36,869 bases of DNA from Streptomyces durbertensis (GCF_014156695.1 NZ_WMLF01000004.1:1-36869); one strand, 5' to 3'. Shown: positions 23,974 through 32,733, numbered from the stretch's first letter. Notes: generated from the letters alone by a model not told the origin. Made by a program: numbers and translations.

Positions 23974-24702
23974 TCAGGGGCCGGTGCGCCGTCCGCCGCG
24001 CCGCGCAAACGGTCCGTAGGCGGCTCCACCGAGTATCAGGACGGCGCCCGCGCCGCAGGTCCACAGGACGGCGCTCCAGGGGCCGGGGCGGGAGACGCCG
24101 CCGGGCAGCTCGCGGAAGCCGTCGGGCCGGGCCACGGCGCCGGCCCCGGCGAACGGCCACACGGTCGCGTCGACCCGGGCGCGCACGGTGTCCCGGCCGA
24201 CGGAGCCCTGGTGGGCGTCGTCGAGGTGCTCGCGGGAGTCCAGGGAGCTGTCCCTCTTGTCGCCGAGGAGGAAGAGCCCGTCACGCGGGACGCGGGCGGT
24301 GAAGTCGACCGGGGAGGCCGGGCCCCGCCCGGTGACGTACGGCTCGTCGAGCGGGTGCCCGTTGACGCTCAGCCGGCCCTTGTCGTCGCAGCACTCGACC
24401 CGGTCGCCGCCGACGCCGACGACCCGCTTGAGCATCGGGAGGTCGCCCCACCCGGGGTCCTCGAAGACGACGACGTCGCCGCGGCGTACGGCTTCGCCGT
24501 CGATCCGCTGGGCGAGCACCCGCTCCCCGGCGCCGACGGTCGGCGCCATGGAGTCGGTGGGCACGGTGTACGGCTGGTAGACGTACGCGCCCCAGGCGAA
24601 GCCGCCGAGGAAGAGCACACACCCCAGAGCCACCGCCAGTGAGGAGATCGCATGCCCCACCCGCCCGCGTTCGCCCGGCGTCCGTTCCGTCCTCGTGCTC
24701 AC
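23974..24702 (-). CDS. sipZ: Type I signal peptidase (SipZ-like)
   Basis: A 242-residue membrane-bound serine peptidase that removes signal peptides after secretion. One N-terminal transmembrane segment (about 19-42) leads to the catalytic serine in PTDSMAP (S51); the general base lysine is in PMLKRVVGVGGD (K92); the FLLGDKRDSSLDSR box follows. A second hydrophobic segment near the C-terminus (AVLWTCGAGAVLILGGAAYG) suggests a membrane anchor at both ends, a trait of several Streptomyces signal peptidases. The GTG at 24702 has GGGAAG nine bases upstream. It is separated from sipY by a strong hairpin and so probably starts a new transcript with DUF2469, as I recall for S. lividans sipZ. The letter assignment rests on gene order. 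Confidence 0.88.
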   Translation of the reverse strand: MSTRTERTPGERGRVGHAISSLAVALGCVLFLGGFAWGAYVYQPYTVPTDSMAPTVGAGERVLAQRIDGEAVRRGDVVVFEDPGWGDLPMLKRVVGVGGDRVECCDDKGRLSVNGHPLDEPYVTGRGPASPVDFTARVPRDGLFLLGDKRDSSLDSREHLDDAHQGSVGRDTVRARVDATVWPFAGAGAVARPDGFRELPGGVSRPGPWSAVLWTCGAGAVLILGGAAYGPFARRGGRRTGP

Positions 24703-24721
24703 GTGCGCTCGCTTCCCGGCA

Positions 24722-24754
24722 CCCCCGGCGGCGGGCGCGGCCCGCCGCCGGGGG
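24722..24754. terminator. 14-bp hairpin between sipY and sipZ
   Basis: CCCCCGGCGGCGGG (24722-24735) pairs exactly with CCCGCCGCCGGGGG (24741-24754) around a CGCGG loop. It begins seven bases past the sipY stop on the minus strand. It splits the signal peptidase cluster into sipW-X-Y and sipZ transcripts. Confidence 0.78.
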
Positions 24755-24761
24755 CGTCCAC

Positions 24762-25685
24762 TCAGTCGGTCGGTCGGGCTTCGCTCAGCAGCCTGCGGCG
24801 CCGCCACAGCACGACGGGCAGGGCGCCCAGCACGCCGAGGGCGGCGGGGGCGGCGCCGGCCACCGCGCCGAAGTCCTTGCCGAACGCGTCGGGCACGGGC
24901 AGCGTGCCCCAGCGGTTCGGCGGCCAGCCGATGGCGACGGCCCGTCCGACGACGTCGTCCTCGGAGATCGTGCCGCCGCCGGGCAGCTCCTGGTGGTAGC
25001 GGGAGTCGAGGCTGTCCTGCCGGTGGTCGCCCATGACCCACAGGCGCCCCTCGGGCACCTCGACGGGCCCGAAGCCGTCACGCTCGCACGGGACGTTGCC
25101 GGGGAAGAGGTAGGAGGTCTCGTCCAGCGGCTTGCCGTTGATGGTCACGCTGGCGCCGGGCTTGCACTCGATCGTGTCCCCGCCGACCGCGATGACCCGC
25201 TTGATCAGGTCCTGCTCGTTGGCGGAGGGCATCAGGCCGATGAAGCTGAGCCCCTTCTGGAGGAAGTTCTCCTGGACGTGGGGGTTGTCGAGCCAGCCGC
25301 CCGGGTCGTTGAAGACGATCACCTCGCCCCGGTCCGGGGTGGAGCCGAACCACGGCGTCAGCTTGTCGACCAGGACGCGGTCGCCCTTCTGGAGGGTGTT
25401 CTGCATCGAGTTCGACGGAATCGAGAAGGCCTGGAGGAGGAAGGTCTTGATCACCAACGCCAGCACCAGCGCGATGCCGATCAGCAGCGGCAGCTCCTTC
25501 CAGAACGACCGCGGCTTCCTGGCCTTGGAGCGGCGTCCGCCGCTGCCGCCGGCGGCGGGCTCGTCAGCCGTAGCCCCTTGCCGGTCGTCGGCGCCTGCCG
25601 GTTGCTCGCGGTGTCGGTCGCCCGACCGTTCCTCGGGACCGTCCTCGCCCGAACCGGACCGTGCGCCGACCGCCAAGTCCCCCAC
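24762..25685 (-). CDS. sipY: Type I signal peptidase (SipY-like)
   Basis: A 307-residue signal peptidase. A hydrophilic Gly/Ser/Asp/Arg-rich N-terminus of about 60 residues precedes the transmembrane segment ELPLLIGIALVLALVI. The catalytic serine is in IPSNSMQNT (S93) and the lysine in DLIKRVIAVGGD (K162); WVMGDHRQDSLDSR follows. A C-terminal hydrophobic segment (AAPAALGVLGALPVVLW) indicates a second anchor. I chose the GTG at 25685, with AGGAG five bases upstream; a GTG at 25691 abuts that site too closely. The first 122 bases overlap the end of sipX in another frame. A terminator hairpin follows the gene. Confidence 0.9.
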   Translation of the reverse strand: MGDLAVGARSGSGEDGPEERSGDRHREQPAGADDRQGATADEPAAGGSGGRRSKARKPRSFWKELPLLIGIALVLALVIKTFLLQAFSIPSNSMQNTLQKGDRVLVDKLTPWFGSTPDRGEVIVFNDPGGWLDNPHVQENFLQKGLSFIGLMPSANEQDLIKRVIAVGGDTIECKPGASVTINGKPLDETSYLFPGNVPCERDGFGPVEVPEGRLWVMGDHRQDSLDSRYHQELPGGGTISEDDVVGRAVAIGWPPNRWGTLPVPDAFGKDFGAVAGAAPAALGVLGALPVVLWRRRRLLSEARPTD

Positions 25686-26670
25686 ATCCACTCCTCACAC
25701 TGCGCTGCCGCCTGGCCGACAATCGGCGCAGGCCCACCACTCCCATAACGAGCGGGAGTTCCGCAGGGCTCGGGAGAGGTACCAGGAGATTGTCCCTCAC
25801 GCCGGGGTCGGAACGCTCCAGGCCGGGCTCGGCGTCGGCAGCGGCGCCCCGGGGAGCGCGGCGGTCGGGCACGGACGCGTACGTACCGGGCTCCTCCAGA
25901 CGCCGCCAGTGAGAGTACGGCCAGGCGATCACCACGGCCTTGCCGACGACAAGGTCCTCCGAGACGGTCCCCTGCCCCGGTTCGTCGAGGTGGAAACGGG
26001 AGTCCGCCGAGTTCTCCCGGTGGTCGCCCAGCACGAAGATCCGCCCCTGGGGGACCTCGACGTCGAAGGGCAGCTTGGAGGGCTGGTTGCCCGGGTGCAG
26101 GTAGGGCTCGTCCAGCGGCACGTCGTTGACGGTGATGCGGCCCTGCTCGTCGCAGCAGCGGACGGTGTCGCCGCCGACGGCGACGACCCGCTTGATCAGG
26201 TCCTGCTCGTCGTCGGAGGGCAGCAGACCGATGAAGGTCAGCAGCTGCTTGCCCTGCTTGATCACCGGCAGGTCGTCCCCCGTGGGCAGCTGCTCGCCCT
26301 CCAGCCAGCCCCCGGGGTCCTTGAAGACCACGACGTCGCCGCGCTGCGGGCGGGCGCCGAACCAGGGGGAGAGCTTGTCGACGAGCACCCGGTCGTCGAT
26401 CTTGATCGTCTGCTCCATCGACCCGGAGGGGATGACAAACGCCTGTACCAGGAACGTCTTGAGGACCAGGGCGATCAGCAGCGCCACTCCGATGAGCAGC
26501 GGGATCTCCTTGGTGGCGGAGAGCCTGCGGCGGCGCCGTATGCGCTTGGCGGCGCGCCGCCGGTCCGCGCGGCCCTCGCCCGGCCCGCGCAGCGTGCCGC
26601 CGGGAGGCCCCTCGGGGGCGGGGACGGACGCGTCACGGCGGGACGCCCTGGGCTTGCCCCGCCTACCCAT
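25564..26670 (-). CDS. sipX: Type I signal peptidase (SipX-like) with long Arg-rich tail
   Basis: A 368-residue signal peptidase. A basic N-terminus (RRAAKRIRRRRRLSATK) precedes the transmembrane segment IPLLIGVALLIALVL. The serine is in IPSGSMEQT (S84) and the lysine in DLIKRVVAVGGD (K160), with FVLGDHRENSADSR after it. Past about residue 260 the protein departs from the peptidase core: PAELPLVMGVVGLRRL is hydrophobic, then about 50 residues rich in Arg and Gly run to the stop. These last codons overlap the start of sipY by 122 bases in another frame. From memory, S. lividans SipX has a comparable tail, so it is probably real rather than a frameshift, but a sequencing error cannot be excluded. 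The ATG at 26670 has GGAGGG five bases upstream and overlaps sipW by eight bases. Confidence 0.88.
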   Translation of the reverse strand: MGRRGKPRASRRDASVPAPEGPPGGTLRGPGEGRADRRRAAKRIRRRRRLSATKEIPLLIGVALLIALVLKTFLVQAFVIPSGSMEQTIKIDDRVLVDKLSPWFGARPQRGDVVVFKDPGGWLEGEQLPTGDDLPVIKQGKQLLTFIGLLPSDDEQDLIKRVVAVGGDTVRCCDEQGRITVNDVPLDEPYLHPGNQPSKLPFDVEVPQGRIFVLGDHRENSADSRFHLDEPGQGTVSEDLVVGKAVVIAWPYSHWRRLEEPGTYASVPDRRAPRGAAADAEPGLERSDPGVRDNLLVPLPSPAELPLVMGVVGLRRLSARRQRSVRSGCGGLGGRRTVRFGRGRSRGTVGRPTPRATGRRRRPARGYG

Positions 26671-27376
26671 GCGGGCCCTCCAGACCGCCGGCGCGCCCCG
26701 GCGGCCACAGGACGGTCTCCACCCGCCCGATGACCCGCTCCACCGGCACGGTGCCGCCGCCGGGGTGGCCGAGGAAGTGCCGGGAGTCCTCGGAGCCGTC
26801 GCGGTGGTCTCCCATGACCCACAGCCGCCCCGGCCGCACGACCACGTCGAAGGGGACGGAGGAGGCTCTGCCGGGGGCTCCGGACGGCCCGGGCCGCAGA
26901 TACGGCTCCTCGATCGGCTGACCGTTCACCTCGATCCTCCCCCGTGCGTCGCAGCACCTGACCCGGTCGCCGCCGGTCCCGACGACACGTTTGACGTAGT
27001 CACTACCCGCCGGTGGCACGAGTCCAACGGAGGCACCCGCCGAACGCAGTAGTCGCGGCAGCGGGTCACTCTCCCGGCCGGTCGCGCCGAAGGTGTCACC
27101 GCCGTCGAAGACGACAACGTCCCCGCGTGCGGGATCGTTGCCGAAACGGTAGGCCAGTTTGTTCACCAGGAGGCGGTCGCCCGGCCTGAGGGTGTTCTCC
27201 ATCGAACCGGTGGGGACCGCGTAGGGCTGGGCCACGAGGCCGCTGAAGGTCGCGTACGCCAGGAGGAGCAACGCGGCGAGGACGCCCGTACGCACGAAGC
27301 GCGACCGCGGGTCCCGCCCCCTGTCGGGGGCCGGGTCGCGGTCGCGCTCCGGAAGCCGTGGCTGGTCGTTCTCCAT
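26663..27376 (-). CDS. sipW: Type I signal peptidase (SipW-like)
   Basis: A 237-residue signal peptidase, the first of four in tandem. A 25-residue charged N-terminus is followed by one transmembrane segment (about 29-48, VRTGVLAALLLLAYATFSGL). The catalytic serine is in VPTGSMENT (S58) and the lysine in DYVKRVVGTGGD (K129); LWVMGDHRDGSEDSR completes the family boxes. There is no clear C-terminal hydrophobic segment, unlike sipY and sipZ. The ATG at 27376 has only a weak ribosome binding site. The stop overlaps the sipX start by eight bases, so translation of the two is coupled. A hairpin at 27424-27451 separates it from rplS upstream. Confidence 0.9.
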   Translation of the reverse strand: MENDQPRLPERDRDPAPDRGRDPRSRFVRTGVLAALLLLAYATFSGLVAQPYAVPTGSMENTLRPGDRLLVNKLAYRFGNDPARGDVVVFDGGDTFGATGRESDPLPRLLRSAGASVGLVPPAGSDYVKRVVGTGGDRVRCCDARGRIEVNGQPIEEPYLRPGPSGAPGRASSVPFDVVVRPGRLWVMGDHRDGSEDSRHFLGHPGGGTVPVERVIGRVETVLWPPGRAGGLEGPHG

Positions 27377-27423
27377 CGAACACAGAGCCTAACCGGCTCG
27401 TGCACGGGTCCGACCGACCTGAC

Positions 27424-27451
27424 CGGGTGAGCGGGTCCACCCGCTCACCCG
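27424..27451. terminator. Hairpin downstream of rplS
   Basis: CGGGTGAGCGGGT (27424-27436) pairs exactly with ACCCGCTCACCCG (27439-27451); the realistic loop is four bases after opening the last pair. It begins nine bases past the rplS stop on the minus strand, and probably ends the rimM-trmD-rplS transcript before sipW. Confidence 0.75.
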
Positions 27452-27459
27452 TGCGGGGC

Positions 27460-27810
27460 TCACCTCTCGCGCTTCTCCTTGATCTTCGCGGCCTTGCCGC
27501 GCAGCTCGCGCAGGTAGTACAGCTTGGCGCGGCGGACGTCGCCACGGGTCACCAGCTCGATCTTCTCCACCACCGGGGTGTGGACCGGGAAGGTGCGCTC
27601 GACGCCGACGCCGAAGCTGACCTTGCGGACGGTGAAGGTCTCGCGGACGCCCGAGCCCTGGCGGCGGATGACAACGCCCTTGAACTGCTGGACACGGGAG
27701 CGGTTGCCCTCGATGACGCGGACGTGGACGTTGACGGTGTCACCCGGGCGGAAGGCCGGGATGTCGTCGCGGAGCGACGCGACGTCGACGATGTCGAGAA
27801 CGTGGGACAT
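27460..27810 (-). CDS. rplS: 50S ribosomal protein L19
   Basis: A 116-residue L19, located at the 30S-50S interface. It aligns along its whole length with the family: [57 protein letters not shown], and the C-terminal [22 protein letters not shown]. The ATG at 27810 has GAGGAAAG nine bases upstream. It follows trmD by 132 bases, in the widespread rpsP-rimM-trmD-rplS order, and is followed by a terminator hairpin. Confidence 0.98.
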   Translation of the reverse strand: MSHVLDIVDVASLRDDIPAFRPGDTVNVHVRVIEGNRSRVQQFKGVVIRRQGSGVRETFTVRKVSFGVGVERTFPVHTPVVEKIELVTRGDVRRAKLYYLRELRGKAAKIKEKRER

Positions 27811-27942
27811 GCTCGTCTGCTTTCCTCGCCGATGCCACAGGTCATCGACGGAAGTGTCTGGGATGGTGATCGTGGTAGCCCCGGCCTCGGCGGGCGTCGG
27901 TCCCCCTGTGGCAGGGTCGCGCGCCGGGCGTGGAGCAGCGGC

Positions 27943-28752
27943 TCATTCTTCCACGGTCTCCCCCGGTGGCCCAAATCGGCCGTCCGGGCCCTGGTGCCAG
28001 CCGAGCGCCGCGAGCATGGCCCGGTCGTGCTTGTCCAGCGTCTCGGGGTCGCAGGAGCGCAGCAGGTCGGGTCGGTTGGCGGCGGTCCGGGTGAGGGCCT
28101 GGTCGCGGCGCCAGCGCTCGACGCGGCCGTGGTGCCCGCTGAGCAGCACGTCGGGGACGTCCCGTCCGCGCCACAGCGGGGGCTTGGTGTAGACGGGGCC
28201 CTCCAGCAGGTTGGCCATGGCACCGTCGGCGAAGGAGTCGTCGCGGTGCGACTCGGCGTTGCCGAGCACGCCGGGCAGCAGCCGGGCGACGGCCTCGACC
28301 ATCACCAGTACCGGTGCCTCGCCCCCGGCGAGCACGTAGTCGCCGATGGACACCTCCCGCACCTCGTACCGCTCGGCGTACTCCTCGACGACCCGCCGGT
28401 CGATACCCTCGTAGCGGGCGGGGGTGAAGACCAGCCAGGGCCGGGTGGACAGTTCCTCGGCCAGTCGCTGGGTGAACGGCCGTCCCGACGGGGTGGGCAC
28501 GACGATGACGGGCTTGTCCTCGCCCGAGGCGGCGATCTCGTCCAGCGCCTCGCCCCACGGCTCGGGCTTCATCACCATGCCGGGCCCGCCGCCGTACGGC
28601 GTGTCGTCGACGGTGTGGTGCCGGTCGTGGGTCCAGTTCCGCAGGTCGTGCAGGCGGACGTCGAGCAGTCCGCGGGCCCTGGCCTTGCCGACGAGGGAGA
28701 CGTTCAGCGGCTCCAGGTACTCGGGGAAGATGGTGACGACGTCGATCCTCAC
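27943..28752 (-). CDS. trmD: tRNA (guanine-N1)-methyltransferase
   Basis: A 269-residue SPOUT methyltransferase that makes m1G37 in tRNAs and prevents +1 frameshifting. The trefoil-knot S-adenosylmethionine site is visible as [25 protein letters not shown] and the following LLPGVLGN; the N-terminal [13 protein letters not shown] and the substrate loop [17 protein letters not shown] are typical. The C-terminal tRNA-binding domain is complete. The start is GTG, overlapping the rimM stop by four bases (GTGA), so the pair is translationally coupled. Confidence 0.97.
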   Translation of the reverse strand: MRIDVVTIFPEYLEPLNVSLVGKARARGLLDVRLHDLRNWTHDRHHTVDDTPYGGGPGMVMKPEPWGEALDEIAASGEDKPVIVVPTPSGRPFTQRLAEELSTRPWLVFTPARYEGIDRRVVEEYAERYEVREVSIGDYVLAGGEAPVLVMVEAVARLLPGVLGNAESHRDDSFADGAMANLLEGPVYTKPPLWRGRDVPDVLLSGHHGRVERWRRDQALTRTAANRPDLLRSCDPETLDKHDRAMLAALGWHQGPDGRFGPPGETVEE

Positions 28753-29270
28753 CGCGCCTCGCTCTCGTCGAGCAGGCCGGGCGGGGGCGAGATGACGGCC
28801 TTCTGCTCCTCGAGGTCGATCTCCGGGACGATCTCCTCGACGAACGGCACCAGGACCTCGCCGCCGTCCGCACGGCGCACCACCAGGAGGTCCTGGGCGG
28901 GCAGGTGGGCGATCTCCTCGATCCGTCCGACGTGGACGCCCTCGGTGGTGACGACGTCGAGGTCGACGAGCTGGTGGTCGTAGTACTCGTCCGGGTCGTC
29001 GGGGACCTCGTCCGGGTCGATCTCGGCGATGAGCAGGGTGTTGCGCAGCGCCTCGGCGGCGCCGCGGTCGCCGACCCCGGCGAAGCGCAGCAGCAGCCGG
29101 CCGCTGTGCACGCGCCCGGTCTCGATCCGCAGCGGTCCCCGTTCGGCGGGGTCGGTGGCGAGGACGGCGCCGGGCGCGAGCCGCAGTTCCGGCTCGTCCG
29201 TCCGGACCTCCACCGTGACCTCGCCCCTGATGCCGTGAGCGCGACCGATGCGCGCGACTACGAGCTGCAC
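28749..29270 (-). CDS. rimM: 16S rRNA processing protein RimM
   Basis: A 173-residue 30S maturation factor that binds ribosomal protein S19 and helps process the 16S 3' end. The N-terminal barrel contains [19 protein letters not shown] and the C-terminal PRC-barrel contains [23 protein letters not shown] and [16 protein letters not shown] chose the GTG at 29270 because the family begins at this point; AAGGGAA lies very close upstream. It overlaps trmD by four bases. A long hairpin at 29350-29404 separates it from the KH gene, so it may start its own transcript. Confidence 0.96.
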   Translation of the reverse strand: MQLVVARIGRAHGIRGEVTVEVRTDEPELRLAPGAVLATDPAERGPLRIETGRVHSGRLLLRFAGVGDRGAAEALRNTLLIAEIDPDEVPDDPDEYYDHQLVDLDVVTTEGVHVGRIEEIAHLPAQDLLVVRRADGGEVLVPFVEEIVPEIDLEEQKAVISPPPGLLDESEAR

Positions 29271-29294
29271 TTCCCTTGGGTTCCTTGTCAGCGT

Positions 29295-29334
29295 GGTCGG
29301 CCTTGGCGGCCGGTCGGTCGGCCTTCGCGGCCGG
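29295..29334. repeat. 19-bp direct repeat in the rimM leader
   Basis: Bases 29295-29313 and 29316-29334 match at 18 of 19 positions (the unit is GGTCGGCCTTGGCGGCCGG with one G/C change) and are two bases apart. Each copy contains a small GGCC-type inverted repeat. They lie in the leader just upstream of rimM on the minus strand. Function is unknown. Confidence 0.55.
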
Positions 29335-29349
29335 GTTCGGGCGGCAACG

Positions 29350-29404
29350 CCGGCACGGGCCGGGGAAGCCGGACCCTTGGGTCGGCCTCCCCGGCCCGTG
29401 CCGG
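29350..29404. terminator. 17-bp hairpin between the KH gene and rimM
   Basis: Bases 29350-29366 (CCGGCACGGGCCGGGGA) pair perfectly with 29388-29404, and a further four or five inner pairs (29368-29372 with 29382-29386) can form past a mismatch. It lies 78 bases past the KH gene stop on the minus strand. It probably ends the rpsP-KH transcript or attenuates read-through into rimM. Confidence 0.75.
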
Positions 29405-29481
29405 TGGTGCTGTGTTCTCCGCGTGTCCGTGCGTGCCGCGTGTTCGCGGGGTCCGCTACCGCGCGGAGCGGCGTCGGCGCG

Positions 29482-29721
29482 TCAGCGGATGTCGTCCACG
29501 TCGACGAGGTCGACGCGGACTCCACGGCCACCGAGCGCTCCCACGACGGTCCGCAGGGACCGGGCGGTGCGCCCGCTGCGGCCGATGACCTTGCCGAGGT
29601 CGTCGGGGTGGACCCGGACCTCCAGCACCCGGCCGCGGCGCAGGTTGCGTGACTCGACCTGCACCTCGTCGGGATGATCGACGATGCCCTTCACCAGATG
29701 CTCAAGGGCCTCCTCGAGCAT
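29482..29721 (-). CDS. khpA: KH-domain RNA-binding protein (KhpA)
   Basis: A 79-residue single KH domain. The GxxG RNA-contacting loop is present in [10 protein letters not shown] (G47-R-S-G50), preceded by the strand [11 protein letters not shown]. In Gram-positive bacteria KhpA pairs with KhpB as a global RNA chaperone. The ATG at 29721 has GAGG seven bases upstream. It lies two bases after the rpsP stop, so it is surely cotranslated with S16, which is the usual actinobacterial and firmicute arrangement. Confidence 0.93.
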   Translation of the reverse strand: MLEEALEHLVKGIVDHPDEVQVESRNLRRGRVLEVRVHPDDLGKVIGRSGRTARSLRTVVGALGGRGVRVDLVDVDDIR

Positions 29722-29723
29722 GC

Positions 29724-30158
29724 TCAGGCCTCGGTCGACTCAGCCGAGTTGTCCTCGGCGTCGGCGGCCTTGTCGGCCTTCTTGGCCTTGGGGGTGATGG
29801 CCTCACCCTTGGGCTCGTCGCCCGCGGCCTTGGTGGCGGCCTCGAACAGACCCTTGTGGTCGGCCTTCGGCTCGGCGACCTTCATCGGCTCCGGAGCCGG
29901 CAGGCCCTTGAACTTCTGCCAGTCGCCGGTGACCTTGAGGATGGCCAGGACGGGCTCGGTCGGCTGCGCGCCGACACCCAGCCAGTACTGCGCGCGCTCC
30001 GAGTCGACCTCGATGCGCGAGGGGTTCTGCACCGGGTGGTACAGGCCGATCTCCTCGATGGCCCGGCCGTCACGGCGGGTACGGGAGTCGGCGACGACGA
30101 TGCGGTAGTGAGGCGAACGGATCTTGCCCAGACGCTTCAGCTTGATCTTGACTGCCAC
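29724..30158 (-). CDS. rpsP: 30S ribosomal protein S16
   Basis: A 144-residue S16. The core ([42 protein letters not shown] to about residue 85) is complete, with [19 protein letters not shown] following. The last 50 residues form an Ala/Lys/Glu-rich tail ([19 protein letters not shown]) common in actinobacteria and absent from E. coli. The start GTG at 30158 has AGGAG about eleven bases upstream, somewhat distant; the family N-terminus fixes it. It is the first gene of the rpsP-khpA transcript. Confidence 0.97.
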   Translation of the reverse strand: MAVKIKLKRLGKIRSPHYRIVVADSRTRRDGRAIEEIGLYHPVQNPSRIEVDSERAQYWLGVGAQPTEPVLAILKVTGDWQKFKGLPAPEPMKVAEPKADHKGLFEAATKAAGDEPKGEAITPKAKKADKAADAEDNSAESTEA

Positions 30159-30315
30159 GGGTGTGGTGTCTCCTGGTCTTGACGTGGTTGGGCACCGGAA
30201 TGCCACGTGGGGTTGTGGTACCCGAGTGCCCGATGGACGCGTCAGCCGGAGGAGAGAGGGGTCCTGGACGGCTGTCGAGTACAGCCGCCCATTGTGCCAT
30301 ACGGGCGGCCTTCGA

Positions 30316-30359
30316 CCTGAACCGGACCTGAACCGGACCGGAACCGGGGCGGAACCGGG
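30316..30359. repeat. Four tandem 11-bp repeats
   Basis: Units of 11 bp run without gaps: CCTGAACCGGA at 30316-30326 and 30327-30337 (identical), CCGGAACCGGG at 30338-30348 and GCGGAACCGGG at 30349-30359. They lie between the SprT-like gene's stop and the rpsP promoter region. The period is about one helical turn. No function is evident. Confidence 0.65.
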
Positions 30360-30401
30360 CAGGCGGCCCGCCCCCCCAGCGGCCTCAGCGCACGGCCGGT
30401 C

Positions 30402-30998
30402 TCACCCGACCCCGACGGCCTCCCGCTCGGGGATGCGGAACTGCTTGCCGCAGGCGCCGCACATGATCGGCGCCTGGGCGAGCACCGACGGCACGACGCG
30501 GACGTTGCGCCCGCAGTCGCAGACGGCCTTCACCCGCACGCCGCCGCCGGACGAGCCGTGCCTGGCGGCCGGGCCGCGGAAGCTGCGGGAGCTGTCCCCG
30601 CGGGTGGCCACGGTGTGGGCGCGCAGCGCGCGCCGCAGCCGCTCGGCCGTCGCCCGGTAGCGCTTGCGGCACTCGGGCGTCATCGCGACGAGCGAGAACC
30701 CGCTGCTGGGATGCGGTTCGGAGGTGTGCTGGAGGCCGAGTTCCTCGGCGACCGCGAGGAAGCGGCGGTTGTGGTAGCGGCCCGCTCTTGAGGTGTCCCG
30801 GATGCCGCGGGCGGCGGCGATGCCGTGGACTGCCTCGTGCAGCAGTCTTTCGAAGGAGAGCTCGGCGCCGCAGGCGGACGACGACTCCCCGATGAGTGAT
30901 TCGGGCGCGGCCAGGTCGGGCAGCTCGGGGTGGTGGCGCTGGATGTCGCTCCACGCGGCTGCGAGTTCGGCGGCCAGGACTGGTGGTGTCGTGCTCAC
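30402..30998 (-). CDS. SprT-like zinc metalloprotein with C-terminal zinc ribbon
   Basis: A 198-residue protein with an SprT-like layout. HEAVH (54-58) forms a zinc-protease HExxH, and a third ligand is probably H76 in RYHNRRFLAVAEELG. A four-cysteine zinc ribbon closes the protein: C160 and C162 in VCDCGRNVRV, then C180 and C183 in MCGACGKQF. SprT-like domains in eukaryotic Spartan cleave DNA-protein crosslinks; bacterial members are little studied. A basic linker (about 105-155) joins the parts. I chose the GTG at 30998, where the domain begins; an ATG at 31046 and a frame to 31130 lack good ribosome binding sites. The neighbours give no functional hint. A protease or DNA-repair role is inference. 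Confidence 0.78.
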   Translation of the reverse strand: MSTTPPVLAAELAAAWSDIQRHHPELPDLAAPESLIGESSSACGAELSFERLLHEAVHGIAAARGIRDTSRAGRYHNRRFLAVAEELGLQHTSEPHPSSGFSLVAMTPECRKRYRATAERLRRALRAHTVATRGDSSRSFRGPAARHGSSGGGVRVKAVCDCGRNVRVVPSVLAQAPIMCGACGKQFRIPEREAVGVG

Positions 30999-31159
30999 GT
31001 CGTGAACAACGAGCGTGCCCCCGCCGGTGTTCCGATTACCGGGCATCCCAAATATTTTGCCCGTACCAGTCGGTTCGGCGTGATGGACCCGTACGAGGGC
31101 GCGTGCGCCGAACCGGGGAGAGTCGCACATCTGCCCACATCACACGGTGTGGTCCGGGA

Positions 31160-31808
<649 letters not shown>

Positions 31809-32606
31809 ATGACAACAACGCTCGCCCATCAGCAGCTGCTCAGGACCGCGAGGGACTGGGCGGAGATCCAGGAACGCATGCTCGTACCGCTGTACGAGAC
31901 GGTGTACGAGCGGTTGGGCGTAGGGAAGGACACCCGGCTGCTGGGCCTGGGCTGCGGCTCGGGACTGGCCCTGCTGCTGGCCGCGGCGCGCGGCGCCCGG
32001 GTCGTCGGGGTCGACACGGACGAGGCGCGGCTGGCGCAGGCCCGGATGAGGCTGGCGCCCGAACCGCAGTGGGGCGCGAAGTCCTGGTCGGTGCAACTGC
32101 TGCCGGGAGGCCCGCAGGAGCTGCCCACGGGCCGTGCGTACACGCTGGTGACGGCGTTCGACGGGGTCGCGGACCCGGTCACGCTGGCGGCGGCGGCCGA
32201 GCGCAGCGAGGTGGGCGCCCAGGTGGTGCTCGCCGGCTGGGGCGCGGCCGAGCGGTGCGCCGCGTCGGCGGCCCTGCGGGTCGCGCAGCGGCCGACGGCG
32301 CGGCCGGACGGGTGCGGCTGGCGTCCTGGTGGCCGGGCGCAGCTGGAGGAGCTTGCGCGGCGGGCCGGTCTGGAGCCGGTGGACGCCGGCGAGGTGGACT
32401 GCCCGTTCGGCTACCCGGACGTGGAGAGCGCGGTGCGCGGACTGCTGTCGACGGGCTTCTACGGCGCGGCCCTGCAGAGCACCGACGAGCAGCAGCTGGC
32501 CAAGGAGCTGGTGGAGACCCTGCACGCGTACACCCGCCCCGACGGCACGGTGTGGCTGCCGAACCTCTTCCACTACGTGGTCGCGCGGGTGCGCCCGGCG
32601 CACTGA
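31809..32606 (+). CDS. Class I SAM-dependent methyltransferase, target unknown
   Basis: A 265-residue protein with a Rossmann-type S-adenosylmethionine site. Motif I is LLGLGCGSG (44-52), and the acidic residue at the end of strand 2 is D69 in VVGVDTDEARLAQAR. Later parts (TAFDGVADP, VVLAGWGAAERCAAS, LVTA) fit motifs II-III of the class I fold, and the C-terminus contains HAYTRPDGTVWLPNLFHYVVAR. No substrate domain is recognised; small-molecule, protein and RNA targets are all possible. The ATG at 31809 has AGGGG seven bases upstream. It is a single gene, convergent with ffh across a hairpin. Confidence 0.82.
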   Translation: MTTTLAHQQLLRTARDWAEIQERMLVPLYETVYERLGVGKDTRLLGLGCGSGLALLLAAARGARVVGVDTDEARLAQARMRLAPEPQWGAKSWSVQLLPGGPQELPTGRAYTLVTAFDGVADPVTLAAAAERSEVGAQVVLAGWGAAERCAASAALRVAQRPTARPDGCGWRPGGRAQLEELARRAGLEPVDAGEVDCPFGYPDVESAVRGLLSTGFYGAALQSTDEQQLAKELVETLHAYTRPDGTVWLPNLFHYVVARVRPAH

Positions 32607-32636
32607 CCCGCGCGGGCGGGCCGCCGCACGCGACAC

Positions 32637-32676
32637 GGGCCCGGGTCGGCGCCGTCAGGAGACCGACCGCGGGCCC
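32637..32676. terminator. Hairpin between the methyltransferase gene and ffh
   Basis: GGGCCCG-GGTCGG (32637-32649) pairs with CCGACC (32663-32668) and CGGGCCC (32670-32676), with one bulged G at 32669. It lies 30 bases past the methyltransferase stop and 57 past the convergent ffh stop, so it may end both transcripts. Confidence 0.65.
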
Positions 32677-32733
32677 CGCACGTCGCTCCTCGCGCGGCCC
32701 GGCCTTCGCACCGCGGGCGGGAGCCCGCTGCTC

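Noticed and set aside
25564-25900. Frameshift at the end of sipX
   Set aside because: The tail is long but a hydrophobic ELPLVMGVVGL segment and remembered relatives support the frame; I keep it as an overlap with a note of doubt.
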